DNA of 52,500 bases, from NCBI GenBank assembly GCA_963575745.1, contig CAUYUJ010011237.1, positions 189,077 to 241,576 on the forward strand. The letters run 5' to 3'. Of this stretch, positions 22,298-32,281 are shown piece by piece. The notes under the pieces are model-generated. The model was not told where the DNA came from. It saw only the letters and a list, made by a program, of their open reading frames with translations, and did not search any database. Each line of letters begins with the position of its first letter. Within the stretch, counting starts at the first letter, position 1. The position numbers and the translations under genes were made by a program. Origin of the DNA: Prorocentrum cordatum. Lineage: Eukaryota; Sar; Dinophyceae; Prorocentrales; Prorocentraceae.

Positions 22298-22664
22298 GCG
22301 CCCCCACCTGAGGCGCAACAGAAGGTTACTTGGCGACCTCTTTAAAATGGACCACGCAGGCGAGAGAAATCTCCCCTGACCCCTGGGGTCCCTCTTCCGC
22401 GGTACGAGACCGCGGGCGCCAAAAACAAAAATGAAAGTGAAAGTTTGGCCTTCTCAGCGGGCTCGGAGGGCCCGCAAGCCTCCCCGCCGACGAACCCCGC
22501 GGGCTGTCGTCGGCCAGGCTATCGCAGGACGGCTGCGGATCCTTCAAGCCCCAGGGGCAAAGTCTGGCCAATGTTTCAGGCCTTTGGGCAATCGCCCCTC
22601 GTCTATCTTCTTGAACGTGCTCTTGCCATCGTTGCTGAGGCTTGGCACACAAGGGGACAACAAC

Positions 22665-23363
22665 TTAACGAAACGCGTTGCTCCCTGGGCCGCACAAGCC
22701 CTGCAGAACCAAAGTCCTCGTACCTGCTCCACTCGGTGCGTTGGGTGAATCCGCAAAGGGCGCCCGGGACAAGGATCTGCACAAAAGTTGAATGATGTCC
22801 GCCTTGCTCGAGCTGCGGGTGCATATTTTACATCTGAAACCCTTCTCGAAGTGCTCTAGCCGATGGGTGGTATCCCTCATCGCCGCTATTCTGACAGCAT
22901 TTATCTCCTGGGACTTTTGCTTGGAACGGACCGCTAAATCGCCTTTAAAACTGGTCCCGTAGAGAGCCTTCGCATCCCTGGCCACTTCTAGGCCTACGGA
23001 CACGAAGTGTCTTTGGACCCGCCAGGCAAGTTTGTCGGTTTCCCTCACTTTGAAAACTAAACTGTAGGGTGGTGCAGCCTCGGTGGCTGCTTGCCCTGCT
23101 AATTTGTCAGCGGCGTCATTCGCAAACCAACGGTCGCCTGCAATGCGGTTGTCTATTTCGCTCTCCGCAAGATGACTCTTGACTTTAATATAGATAAAAG
23201 CTCCCTGGTGGCTGTCCGCAGCCTCCCAGCATTCAGCCCATAGCTCAGCATTCGAAGTGTACCTTTCCTGGCGGCCCTTTCGAATGCCCTTGATGACATA
23301 GCTGGCATCTATTACTACTGTGGCGCCTCTTGTTGTCTTTTGGAGAGCTCCGACTACTGCCAT
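22665..23363 (-). pseudogene. LINE-2 RNase H and C-terminal Cys motif
   Basis: A minus-strand frame, 232 codons. VVIDASYVIKGI supplies an RNase H Asp, IKVKSHLAESEI is the strand before the His loop, and WFANDAADKLAGQAA gives the last catalytic Asp. The upstream part, with the first Asp and the Glu, is in other frames. FEKGFRCKICTRSS near the end matches CGKGFACAICLSRS at the same place in LINE-1. RNase H would remove the RNA strand of the cDNA hybrid. Confidence 0.75.
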
Positions 23364-23555
23364 GAGCTCTGCCCTTGGGACTGTTTGGCGCGGGCCTGCT
23401 ACACTACCTGCGAGGGGCGCCCTGACTTTTTTTTCGACGCAGACGGCGAACGACCACCCAACTCTTCTTAGGCGGGCGCACCTAGAGTGCTCACCCCCCG
23501 AGCCATCGCTGCCTATCGCGACTTTCGGGGGGGGGCCCAGCTGGCCTTCACTTGG

Positions 23556-23921
23556 TCAATCCCCTTCGAAAATCGTGCTTTTTTTTCTGCAGGCATGGGC
23601 AACTCCGCATCCTCCATGGCCCATAAAATGAAGGGCCGGGCCACGCAACCAAAAACGAGGGAACGGCTGCGCTCCTACTCTCGCTTGCCCTGCTAAGTTG
23701 CCCTCATCGCGTAGGGCCTCGGTACCTGAAGTACATGGGCATTCCCAAAGCTGATGGCAAAGCGTCTCTTCCTGCCCCCCGCATCTCGGGCAGATGGGCG
23801 AGCCGAGCTCTGCGTTTTCAAACCTTCGCTCGGCAGGCCACATGGCCCCCGGGCAAGTCATCTCTAAAACTGCTGCTAAGTCAGTTAAACCTTTGGCTCG
23901 CAGATGCTTAGGTGGGCCCAA
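23556..23921 (-). pseudogene. LINE-2 post-RT zinc-finger segment
   Basis: A minus-strand frame with CPRCGGQEETLCHQLWECP (CX2C..H..C), the finger found between RT and RNase H in many LINE pols. LINE-1 has the equivalent CQVCGFPEGGRFHRMFGCP near 42850-42910. Confidence 0.7.
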
Positions 23922-24400
23922 GGCACAGTCAAGTCAACAACACACTCGGCCCCCGAACCCTCAAAGCGCTTACTGGCTTGGGCCCAACTCTGCTGCTCCA
24001 GAGAGGGCCCAACCTCGAACCGCGGGGTTCTGCTGGACCTTCAAACTTTATCTTTTCCCCACACGGGATGGTCCGTTCACCTGGCGAATTCGGCATCCGG
24101 TTCACATCTATAAGAGTCGCTTGGACTGCCGCGAGATGCCCTCGCACATGCTGCCAGCGGTTGGGGGCCTGCTGGAAAATCTTCAGCGACTCCTGCAAGG
24201 CACGCCCGAGCGCCTCCCTCCACTGGCGAATCCTAAGGAGATGTTCCTGCCAGGCCAAAAGAAATTCTAAAGGGCCCCAAAACGTCGGTCGCTGTACTTT
24301 CCTAAGCTTCAGCGAATGGCGGTGGTCGCACAGCCCTCTGCCCATTTGCTACCACACATTGATGGAACTTGGGCCCGTAGTTTCCTAAGAATCGCGGGCG

Positions 24401-25546
24401 CTAGGTCCATGGCAACGGTTTGTGCCCCGTCTTGGACAGTTTCTTGGACCCTTTGGAGGTCTCACCTAAAAACCTAATGGCGCGGGCTCTGCGAGAACCC
24501 TTCAGCGGCCTCAGTGCCCTCGCGCTGCTGGTTACATCTACGCCCAAGTCCCTAGCCTTCGCGTCGACCTTGATCGGGGGGCCGAGGGTGATGATGGCAC
24601 GTCGAAGGTCGCCTCGCAGTGCCGGTGCGTTGCGTGACCCCACTGGCTTTTTTGAAATCCCCCGGCCTTTTCCCGAATCATTTGCGTAACCAGGACGCGT
24701 GCCACCTCCGCTGCTTGTCGAAGAACTAAAACTCTACTTCCTATATTGAGTTGCGCCAAATCGCCCACCCAGCTGTCGACGATCTGGTCGGACGGGGGTG
24801 GGAACCTTCTGCGCGCGTCGCCCAGCATGCCCCAGAGGTACATTCTTGACCAGTCCACACTCTGCATGCACCCCGCGATGATCGAGTTGGTAGCATGTAT
24901 ACTTTCGGAAAGAGTTCGGCCCACTGCCAGCCAACGATCAGCGAGGTGCTGTAGTTGGGCAAGATAGAAAGGGACTAGCGGACACTGAAGCGATTGAGCC
25001 AGATCTGCAAGGGTTGACGGTTGGATGCGGTCATAAAACGTTTCTGCACCCCAGAGGAATTGGACCCAGTGGATGTTCAAGAGCCCGCACCTTTCCGCTT
25101 CCAGTTGTCTCAGAACTGCCGCCCTCAAGGGGGCTGCTTCCTTTCACCGCCGAATCCCAGAAACCCGCTCGCTCTCTCTCCCACGAGGTCACTGGCGATT
25201 TCCTCGAGACACTCCACAGACGATAAGGCCCTGGGGTCAGCGTGATCGGACGGTCTCCTCCTGGCGGGGGCTTCGGGGGCATGGCCACGATGTTTATAAG
25301 GGCTTGCTGGGGCCACGCTAGTTGCTCTTCAACATTTTGCAAGATTCCCCAGCTCTCGGCAAGCGAAGCCACTCTCTCGGGCCCCATGGGGCCCGCGCCA
25401 AGCCCAGCGTGGGCCTTGACATACCTCAGGCCCTCTGTCACGTTCTCAAGGGTCAGCTCGGGGAGGGGGTTCCCCTGCTGCTGCCCCCCGGCTTTTTTCC
25501 TTGAGGTTCCGCAGCCACTCGGGAAGCGGTCCTTCTCGGAGCCCAC
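24401..25546 (-). pseudogene. LINE-2 reverse transcriptase, fragmented
   Basis: The first frame (25546-25031) has GLGAGPMGPERVASLAESW and GGDRPITLTPGPYRLWSVSR (fingers). A frameshift near 25128 leads to FLWGAETFYDRIQ (motif A position, expected Asp now Gly), LSESIHATNSIIAGCMQSVD (motif B region) and SWVGDLAQLNIG at motif C, where the first Asp of the pair is Gly. The frame changes again below 24540. Two of the three catalytic acidic residues appear lost. The enzyme would have used cleaved target DNA as primer on element RNA. Confidence 0.75.
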
Positions 25547-26201
25547 GGCGCCCTTCTTCAGCCGATCTGAGTGTTTCTTGCCCGCGGGATGCTCTCGGGA
25601 TCGGCATGCTCAAGCCCGCCAGGGCCAACCTCAATTCCAGGGCTCGGTTCAGGCTGTTCCCAGATCCTCGTGAAACGGCGGGCCCAGCTGGCCCCTTGGC
25701 TGAGACTATGGTTTAAGTACTTCTGGAAACCGCCACCCGAGACTTACTCTAGCCAAGACCTCCTTGGCTTCATTGCGCAGGGAGCGCACCTGTTCCTGGC
25801 ATCCTGGGAGCTCTGGAATCTCCGCCAGCAGGTCTTATCCCACTTGACGCACCCCCTCTGGCATTGCATCGACGGTCTCGAGGTGCTTTGGGCCTTCAGC
25901 CCAAGCTCGTAGCTGATGGCAGATCGCTCGTCCCTGGTGATTTTCCCCCATCTGCCCCCTCCTCCGCTGCACGACAAATAGCTCCTGGGCCCTGGACCTG
26001 GTGTCGCACCAGAAGTTCACGCCCCGATAAGTTCCAAAGCATAACGGTGGTCGCCCTGCGAAAAGGTTCGATACCTGGACGCGGGGGCGGTCTCCTCTCC
26101 GTTGCATTCCTATATCGTTCCCCGATCTGCTTAAAAGAAACCTTCCACATGGTGCGAGAAAGCCCGATACTTCTGAGAGAGGGGCGCACTGGTGGCGCCT
26201 C

Positions 26202-26684
26202 TCAGACGCTGCAGCCCCGCGGGCGTTTTGGGGCGCTATGTTCTGCAAAACTGCCCCACTGTAGGCCTGGACCATAGGCGCCTTGTACAAGTGGAATACG
26301 CGCTTGAAGAAGCTCACGACTCACCCTTAGTTCTCCTCGTAGGCCGATGCGTCGGGGCCAGAGGCCTTTCAAGTCTAATTGCAATGTGATCATACCTGCC
26401 ATTTCCTCCGAAGCCACTCCAAAGTCCAAGATCCGGCCATGTCCACTGGTACTTGTGGAAGCAGGTGGAGCCGCAACCATGGGGCCCCTGACATACGACG
26501 GCCAACCTGAATCCCATAATTGCTGTGGCGTCGCATTCCAGTCTCCCATGTCAACGCACGCTCTGGCATTCGTTCGGATATACCCTGCCAATTCTGAGAG
26601 GATCCGCCCATTGGTGTCCCCAGTGGCCTCGCTGTCGTCTAGGTAAATTGGTATAGACGTGATATCCATTCCATGCTGTCGCAA
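26202..26684 (-). pseudogene. LINE-2 endonuclease domain
   Basis: A minus-strand frame with IPIYLDDSEATGD, then VDMGDWNATPQQLWDSGWPS (GDWN is the Asp/Asn motif of exonuclease-endonuclease-phosphatase enzymes), RGPMVAAP and RILDFGVASEEM. This domain nicks target DNA to prime reverse transcription. The last motif, where LINE-1 has HRP, reads WPRRIGLRG, so the catalytic His is lost. The N-terminal QE motif was not found. GDWN and the RG..VAP block match LINE-1. Confidence 0.78.
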
Positions 26685-26949
26685 TGTTATGGCCGTCCAT
26701 TACGTTCCGTTGTATTGGGGGCTGCCCGTCACATCCATTCTGCACGGGTAGAGAACTCTCGAGGCTATTTTGTTTTTGACCAGTACCCAAACCCACCATG
26801 TCCCAAGCGCCCATCAGTAGCTGCAGGCAATGCTGGGATGGACGTGCACTTCCATCCTGACTGGTGGATGTTTAAAAATATATACATATATACACATATA
26901 TATATATACACATCACAGTGCGACCCTACCTAGGAGTTGGAACCCCTAG

Positions 26950-27411
26950 GAAAGCAACGTTAGTAGTAACAGTAACGCTAAGCTAAAGCTAAGCTACAGC
27001 TAAGCTAAAGCTAAGCTAAAGCTAAGCTAAAGCTAAGCTCAAACTAAGCTAAAGCTAAGCCACAGCTAAGCTAAAGTTAAGCTAAAGCTAAGCTAAAGCT
27101 AAGCTAAAGCTAAGCTGAAGCTAAGCTAAAGCTAAGCTACAGCTAAGCTAAAGCTAAGCTAAAGCTAAGCTACAGCTAAGCTAAAGCTAAGCTACAGCTA
27201 AGCTAAAGGTAAGCTAAAGCTAAGCTACAGCTAAGCTAAAGCTAAGCTAAAGCTAAGCTACAGCTAAGCTCAAGCTAAACTAAAGCTAAGCTAAAGCTAA
27301 GCTAAACACTAAGCTAAACGCTAAGCGAAAAGCTAAGCGAAACGCTAAGCTAAAGCTAAGCTACAGCTAAGCTAAAGCTAAGCTAAAGCTAAGCTAAAGC
27401 TAAAGCTCCCA
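26950..27411. repeat. 11-bp satellite AAGCTAAGCTA, about 40 copies
   Basis: The unit AAGCTAAGCTA repeats for about 440 bp with changes to CAGCTAAGCTA and a GCTAAACGCTAAGCGAAA variant near 27300-27350. Each unit contains two AGCT palindromes. It sits between ORF1 and the endonuclease of LINE-2, so it is either part of that element's inter-ORF region or a later expansion. A TATATACA tract (26876-26911) precedes it. Confidence 0.95.
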
Positions 27412-27906
27412 AAGGACTGGGGGGAACCGCTCCCAGGGGACTGGGGGAACCGCCCGGGGCGTGTTACACTGCCCGGCCCCTGTAAGCTAAGAGAGTAAGA
27501 ACCCTTCTAGGCAGAGCCTAGGTAGGGGAAAAAACAAAAAACAAACAAAAATGAGCCTGCAATAGTTGGCCATCTCGTAAATTAGCCTCTGTTCCCAGAT
27601 GTACGTCAATGTCGTCGATGTGTGCCGTATGTAGGTATGTGAGGCATCGATCGGCTCACTGTGTGTAGTTCGCCGCATAGAGGTCAATGTTGTTCGCCTT
27701 CATCGTCAAACTCGTATCCTCCGTCACTGCGCCCTTGTTGTAGCTACCCTCCTTGCCACTCATGTAATTATGGTTCTCTGGCTTGCAGGTGTCACTCATG
27801 ATGCGGCTCTGCTTCTCTGGCTTGGGAATGCCACCTGGACCTTTTTATCACGTAATCGTCGCAACTGGTTTGCTTCCTCTGGTACTCCTGCTTGCGGTGG
27901 TGGCGG
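27412..27906 (-). other. LINE-2 inter-ORF region
   Basis: Two copies of GGACTGGGGG.AACCGC stand at 27414-27462, next to the satellite, then A-rich sequence. No reliable frame is seen; a 66-codon minus-strand ORF (27687-27487) has no recognisable domain. Confidence 0.4.
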
Positions 27907-28139
27907 CTACCCACAAGTCATTTTGCTTTCCTCCAGCCTGGACCTGCTCGCCGCCAGCATCTTGTTGATGTCCTCTTGTGTTGCCGCCGGCGGCGTTTGT
28001 GTCTCTTCTGATTGTGTTCCTGCTGAAGGGCTCTCTCCTGGTGGGGAATTCTCTCCAGGTTGGCCTGCTTCTGGTTCCCGAGGTTGTCCTGCTGCGCTGG
28101 CTCCTGTCTCGGTTCGACGTATCTTTGTGGTCAGCGTTG

Positions 28140-29130
28140 TCATGATGCGCCGCCGTTCCACCAGGTCGTTCGCCGACGGTCCGATTGCTTTTCCTTGAGG
28201 AGCTCCCGTCCGTGCTGTTCCCATTGGGAGATCTCCTCTGAGCTGAGGTCGTAGTCATCCAGCTCGAAGACGTCGCCATCGTCAAAGGCGATGATGGTCT
28301 CAATGTCCCCGTCCTGCTGGACCGCCAAGAGCCTGGACAGGTTGACCTTGGCTTTGGTTGGTTGGGTAGCCTCGTCCTCCTGTTGGGCCGCCAGTGACTG
28401 TTTGAGGAGTTGCTGGTGTCGTTGTTCTGCCTCCACCGCTGCCTTTGCTTTTGCCGTACATTCAGCTGCCGCCCTGTCGAGCCACTCCTGGCAATTGGCC
28501 TGGTGTTTGACCGCCGCGTCAAGAGCTGCACATGCCGTGCGAACCTGGATGCCTGCGTGATGTAGATTCTGCTCTTGATCGATATCAGGGCGGAGCGTGC
28601 CTTCTTTGTCCTGCTTGGTGTTCGCCTGGCTGAAAGTCTTGGTGGGCGCCTTAAGGTGGTGTTGGCCTTCATCGTTTGCCCCCGCGCCACCTGTTAGAAG
28701 TATTTGTGCCAGCGCTTTAAGGAGGTCTTCCGTTGATGTGGCAAAAGGCGAATTGGCGTCCAGCACTGGTGGATGCTCCCGTCCGCCTCCTGCGAAAGGT
28801 GAACCTCTTTCCGCTCCTTTGTCATGGGATTGCCACAAGGAGCGTGGCGGGCCACGTTGCCATTCCACTCGAGACAAAGTGCCTTGCCACGGTGCTGGTT
28901 TGAGTCGTCCGCTGCACTTCCAACACCTCGTGTGGGACCTCCAGTTCCTCTGATAGCGGCAAGAATGATGAGGGCACGCAACATCGCCTGCTGGCTTGAC
29001 CATCTGCGTGGTGTATGCGGTATCTGCGGCTTGGGCCGCCGTCGAAACAAAAATGCTCCTCCAGGAGCTCACTGAAAGAAAGAAACCTTTCGGCCGTGAT
29101 GGCCGTGGGTTCACAGGCGGGGGCGCACCG
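28140..29130 (-). CDS. LINE-2 ORF1 protein: zinc finger and coiled coil
   Basis: The minus-strand frame is open from inside the SL (29183) to 28140; the first good ATG gives MVKPAGDVACPHHSC near 29002, and the stretch upstream would be 5' UTR or extra N-terminus. A Cys motif follows (CPHHSC, then CWKC), resembling RanBP2-type fingers. Residues farther on (AALDAAVKHQ to QQLLKQSLAAQ) form an Ala/Gln/Glu-rich helix likely to be a coiled coil, then an acidic DDGDVFELDDYDLSSEE segment. LINE ORF1 proteins bind element RNA. A second frame (28224-27907, Pro/Glu-rich, ending EDINKMLAASRSRLEESK) may be the C-terminal part after a frameshift. Confidence 0.6.
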
Positions 29131-29152
29131 CCCCCACGCCAAAGTACCAAGC

Positions 29153-29172
29153 CCTGTGCCAAAACACTACGG
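29153..29172 (-). other. Decayed second SL behind the first
   Basis: Minus strand CCGTAGTGTTTTGGCACAGG starts two bases after the intact SL. With one gap it matches the SL at about 16 of 21 positions, including CCGTAG and TTTTGGC. It is best read as an older SL that was retained when an integrated copy was transcribed and trans-spliced again. Confidence 0.72.
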
Positions 29173-29173
29173 A

Positions 29174-29194
29174 CTTGAGCCAAAATGGCTACGG
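29174..29194 (-). other. Unmutated spliced leader at LINE-2 5' end
   Basis: Minus strand CCGTAGCCATTTTGGCTCAA plus a final G, identical to the 21 invariant positions of the dinoflagellate SL. The base before it is C rather than the usual A, G or T. No GT donor or Sm-type site follows, so it is not an SL RNA gene. The TCC array starts two bases upstream. Confidence 0.95.
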
Positions 29195-29196
29195 GA

Positions 29197-29330
29197 TCCT
29201 CCTCCTCCTCCTCCTCCTCCTCCTCCTCCTCCTCCTCCTCCTCCTCCTCCTCCTCCTCCTCCTCCTCCTCCTACCTCCTCCTCCCTTCTCCTCGTCTTCC
29301 TCCTCCTCCTCCTCCCGCCTTCTCCTGTTG
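29197..29330. repeat. (TCC)n microsatellite, right flank of LINE-2
   Basis: Pure TCC triplets to 29275, then imperfect ones; the continuation of the 22082-22297 array. Confidence 0.94.
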
Positions 29331-29509
29331 CTCATAATCCTGATTGCCCTTCTTCACCTCGCGCCACTGCCCACGTTCTGGCTGAGCAAGGGGATCCCCA
29401 CCGAGGATAAGGGGTAGCTGGGCCGTCTCCCCGCATGCGAAGCACGCGGGGAGGCGGTAAGCCTTAGCTTCAGTGCAGAAATCCAGAAGGGGGCCAAAGC
29501 AATAAATGA

Positions 29510-29569
29510 TGGACTGGCGTCGTCGTCGTCGCCGCCGCCGCCGCCGTCGTGGTCGAGGTCGTGATCGTG

Positions 29570-29633
<64 letters not shown>

Positions 29634-29667
29634 TCGCCGCCGCCGCCGTCGCCGTCGTGGTCGTGGC

Positions 29668-29717
<50 letters not shown>

Positions 29718-29880
29718 ATGTCGTGGTCGTCGTCGTCATTGTCGTCGACATCGCCGTCGTCGTGGCCGCCGTCGTGGTCGTGGTCGTGGTCTTGGCCGAG
29801 GTCGTGGTCTTGGTCTTGGTCTTGGTCTTGGTCTTGGTCTTGGTCTTGGTCTTGGTCTTGGTCGTCGTCGTCGTCCCCCC
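29510..29880. repeat. (GTC)n with (GGTCTT)n hexamer
   Basis: GTC/CGT triplets, then GTGGTC pairs, then about nine GGTCTT hexamers at 29812-29866. The long Arg-, Val- or Asp-Gln-rich frames are artefacts. A G run at 29890-29901 follows. Confidence 0.94.
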
Positions 29881-29899
29881 CATCCCATCTGGGGGGGGG

Positions 29900-30340
29900 G
29901 GGGCATGTGAACCCTGGAACCCATCCCGTCTGGGCACGGGTGGGGGGGGCCTGTGAGCCCCTCGACCCTGGACCATACATGATGGACTGGCGATGGGCAT
30001 GCCGGGGAGCCCGTGGCGTTCGCCCGAGGGCTTGCCCCCACAAGCGCTCCTGCCACCCCGCGGCCCGCGGACGAACTGCTTTCCGCACCCGCGCTTCGCG
30101 GGCGGCCCCGGTCCCTTTCTGCTTCTTGTCGGGCCGCCGTCGGCGCCTCCGCACCCGCGGCGGCCCGTTTCGCCCGAATCGCCCCGAATCGTCCTCGCGC
30201 CCCTCGCCTCCCGCCTCCATTCCTTCGCACTGTGGACAAGTCCTCGGCCTCGCACGGCCAGACCAGACGTGACGGGAAGGCGGGTCGGGCGCTTGGCGAT
30301 CGCTTGAGGCTTCCTCACACATGATGAATCTTGAACCTTC
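29900..30340. other. GC-rich unique DNA, no gene recognised
   Basis: GATGGACTGGCG occurs before and after the repeat (29508 and 29981), a short direct repeat flanking the microsatellite. Open frames exist on both strands with no recognised domain. Confidence 0.4.
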
Positions 30341-30349
30341 AGGCATCTA

Positions 30350-30560
30350 CACGAAAGGAAGGCGAGTTGTTTCCCAAATGTGGCTCTCGACTTAGCGCCG
30401 AGCACGTTCGCCATTACAACGTGAAACAGTTGCACGGATGGAAGGCGGGTCGGCGACAAACGCGGCGCCACGCACATGTTTCTTGAACACTCGCGACACA
30501 TACGTACACACGGACGGAAATGCGACAGTTCCAAAAAATGAACTCTCGCCCGAACGCCAG
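30350..30560. repeat. 82-bp family, three degenerate units
   Basis: Units with CCCAAATGTGGCTCTCGAC..TAGCGCC near 30375, a damaged one near 30450 and CAAAAAATGAACTCTCGCCC near 30535, matching the 4083-4600 family. Confidence 0.75.
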
Positions 30561-30934
30561 CGCCAAAGATGGCCGGACACAACCCCAGATGCTCACAACT
30601 CTCCTGTCCCTCCTTCTTGCATTTCCCACTGATCCATCTCCTCCTGGTTCTGATTATCCTGCTCCTCTGCCTCTGGCTCCTCCTCGTCCTCCTCCTTCCC
30701 TGCGGGCTGTTTCGGGGCCGTGGAGCCGTCGCGGGGTCAGTCCTGTTGGGACTCTTCTTGGTGGGGCAAGTTCTTCCTCGGAGCGCACTTGGGTTCCTTA
30801 GGCCATCCTGTGGCCGTCTTGCACGTCGCCTCGGCCCTCTTGTGGATGTCCAAGGCCGTCGTGAGACACTCTCGGGGTCTCCTGGGATGCCTGTCTTATT
30901 TTCCCTGCGAGCGGCGGCTAGGAGATAGTGTTCG

Positions 30935-31130
30935 GGAGCGGCCAAGAGGGGGGCGTCCAAGAGGGGGGGCGCAAATCATGGCCGGCGGCATGTGCGCAGC
31001 CCAGGGGAGGACCGGGAACGTAACGTAATGAAATAAGAGGAGGCGCCATGAAATCTGGGGAAATATCATGGCCCACGCCATGAGATCCACCCCCCCATAG
31101 TCATCACCCCCCTCCTGGCCGCCCCCGAAG
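30935..31130. repeat. 195-bp dispersed repeat, copy 1
   Basis: Matches 32085-32281 in the same orientation over its whole length, including GGCCAAGAGG, AAGAGGAGGCGCCATGAAAT, CTGGGGAAA, CATGGCCCACGCCATGA and a final TGGCCGCCCCCGA. Confidence 0.85.
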
Positions 31131-31384
31131 TGTACAGAGCTGGGAAATAGTTCCGGGCAGCTGCAGCCGGCATATGTGGCCGAAACGCAGCATCAGCGGA
31201 GCCTGCAGAAATATCACACGTCGTTGTCACGTACCTATGACTGCGAGGCAAGGTGTGCAGGAGAATCCGCCTTACGCAACCGGGGGAGAGGAACAAAAAA
31301 ATCAGTAACGCCTGCGCCAGGAAAACGAAGGATCAAGGATGGACCTGCACGTCGAACGCGTCACCTGTAGAGGCCCCCTAAATT
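31131..31384. other. No gene recognised
   Basis: Unique sequence between the dispersed repeat and the foldback repeat. I see no conserved frame in it. Confidence 0.4.
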
Positions 31385-31580
31385 GGGTCCGAGTAGCTGA
31401 GGTCGGAGGATCGCGCCGCATCCCAAATGTATCGCCGATGCGTTGGCGATACATCGGCGTTCGGCGTCGGCGGCGATGCATCCGCGACGCAGTGGTGGGC
31501 AAACTCGGGCCCCGCACCGCACCGCATCGGCGATGCATTGGCGATACGGCGCCATCCTCCGACCCCATCTGCTCGGACCC
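31385..31580. repeat. 196-bp foldback repeat
   Basis: GGGTCCGAGTAGCTGAGGTC on the left mirrors GACCCCATCTGCTCGGACCC on the right, with CGGAGGATCGCGCC/GGCGCCATCCTCCG inside. The middle holds GCGATGCGTTGGCGATAC and GCGATGCATTGGCGATAC. No clear target duplication is seen. Confidence 0.85.
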
Positions 31581-32084
31581 CATGAAATGGACCAGAAAAC
31601 AAACGACACCACCCCACCCACGGCCCCACGGGGCTTAGCGTACACCCTGCGAAATGCTTAAGAAATCATGGGTTAAGAAATTCATAGTCTCAGAACGTGA
31701 ATAAAAACCCAGAATTTCTATTCAAAGTTCTATTGCATTAGGAATAATCGAGACTCTGGCCGAAAATTTCAGTTTTCTTAAGCATCGCCTAAGGTGTACA
31801 GCAACAAATCTGGCGTGGGCTTCTGCGGGGCACGTGCGGCACGCGCTGCGGCCCCCGATGGGCCGTGGCGCAACATTGAAGGGGAACTGGGACACACAAA
31901 TAAATACACACAAATAAAATAATTCCCCATGTTTTCCCATATTTTCTGGGTTTCTGTCTTCCCCCCCACTTCCCATATTTTCCTATATTTTCCTGGGAAT
32001 CGAGGATTAATTGTGTCTGTGTGTTTTTTCCCCTCCTGAAACATGAATGGCCGCAGGTGGGGTCCTGCCGTTTGTTTTCATTGG

Positions 32085-32281
32085 CTCGGCCAAGAGAGGG
32101 GTGTCCAAGAGGGGGGGATGCAAATCATGACCGGCGGCACGTGCGCGGCCCCGCGGGGGGGCCAGGGACGTCAGGAAACAAGAGGAGGCGCCATGAAATC
32201 TGGGGAAACATCGTGGCCCACGCCATGATATCCACCCCCCCCCTAGCCCTAGTCCTCACCCCCCTCGTTGCCGCCCCCGAG
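32085..32281. repeat. 195-bp dispersed repeat, copy 2
   Basis: Second copy, 1,150 bp from the first. It overlaps the 3' end of the transporter gene, so the last codons or the 3' UTR of that gene lie in repeat DNA. Confidence 0.85.

Larger units (their letters stand above)
22298..29194 (-). mobile_element. LINE-2, SL-headed non-LTR retrotransposon
   Basis: About 6.9 kb on the minus strand, inserted in a TCC array that continues on both sides. Order from its 5' end: SL (29194-29174), decayed second SL (29172-29153), ORF1 with zinc finger and coiled coil, an inter-ORF region with an 11-bp satellite, endonuclease, RT, CCHC finger, RNase H and a C-terminal Cys motif. All ORF2 parts are broken by frameshifts and stops, and the catalytic RT motif reads WVGD, so this copy is dead. 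Domain order and many short motifs match LINE-1, so both belong to one clade. Confidence 0.88.

Noticed and set aside
26950-27411. Telomere-like or CRISPR-like array
   Set aside because: The AAGCTAAGCTA unit is not a telomere unit, lies inside a LINE, and has no unique spacers.
29174-29194. SL RNA gene
   Set aside because: The SL is not followed by a GT donor and short non-coding tail, and LINE ORF1 follows directly.
29354-30960. Long Arg/Asp-Gln-rich ORFs near the GGTCTT hexamer
   Set aside because: These are products of the microsatellite; frames on both strands are open with no recognisable domain.
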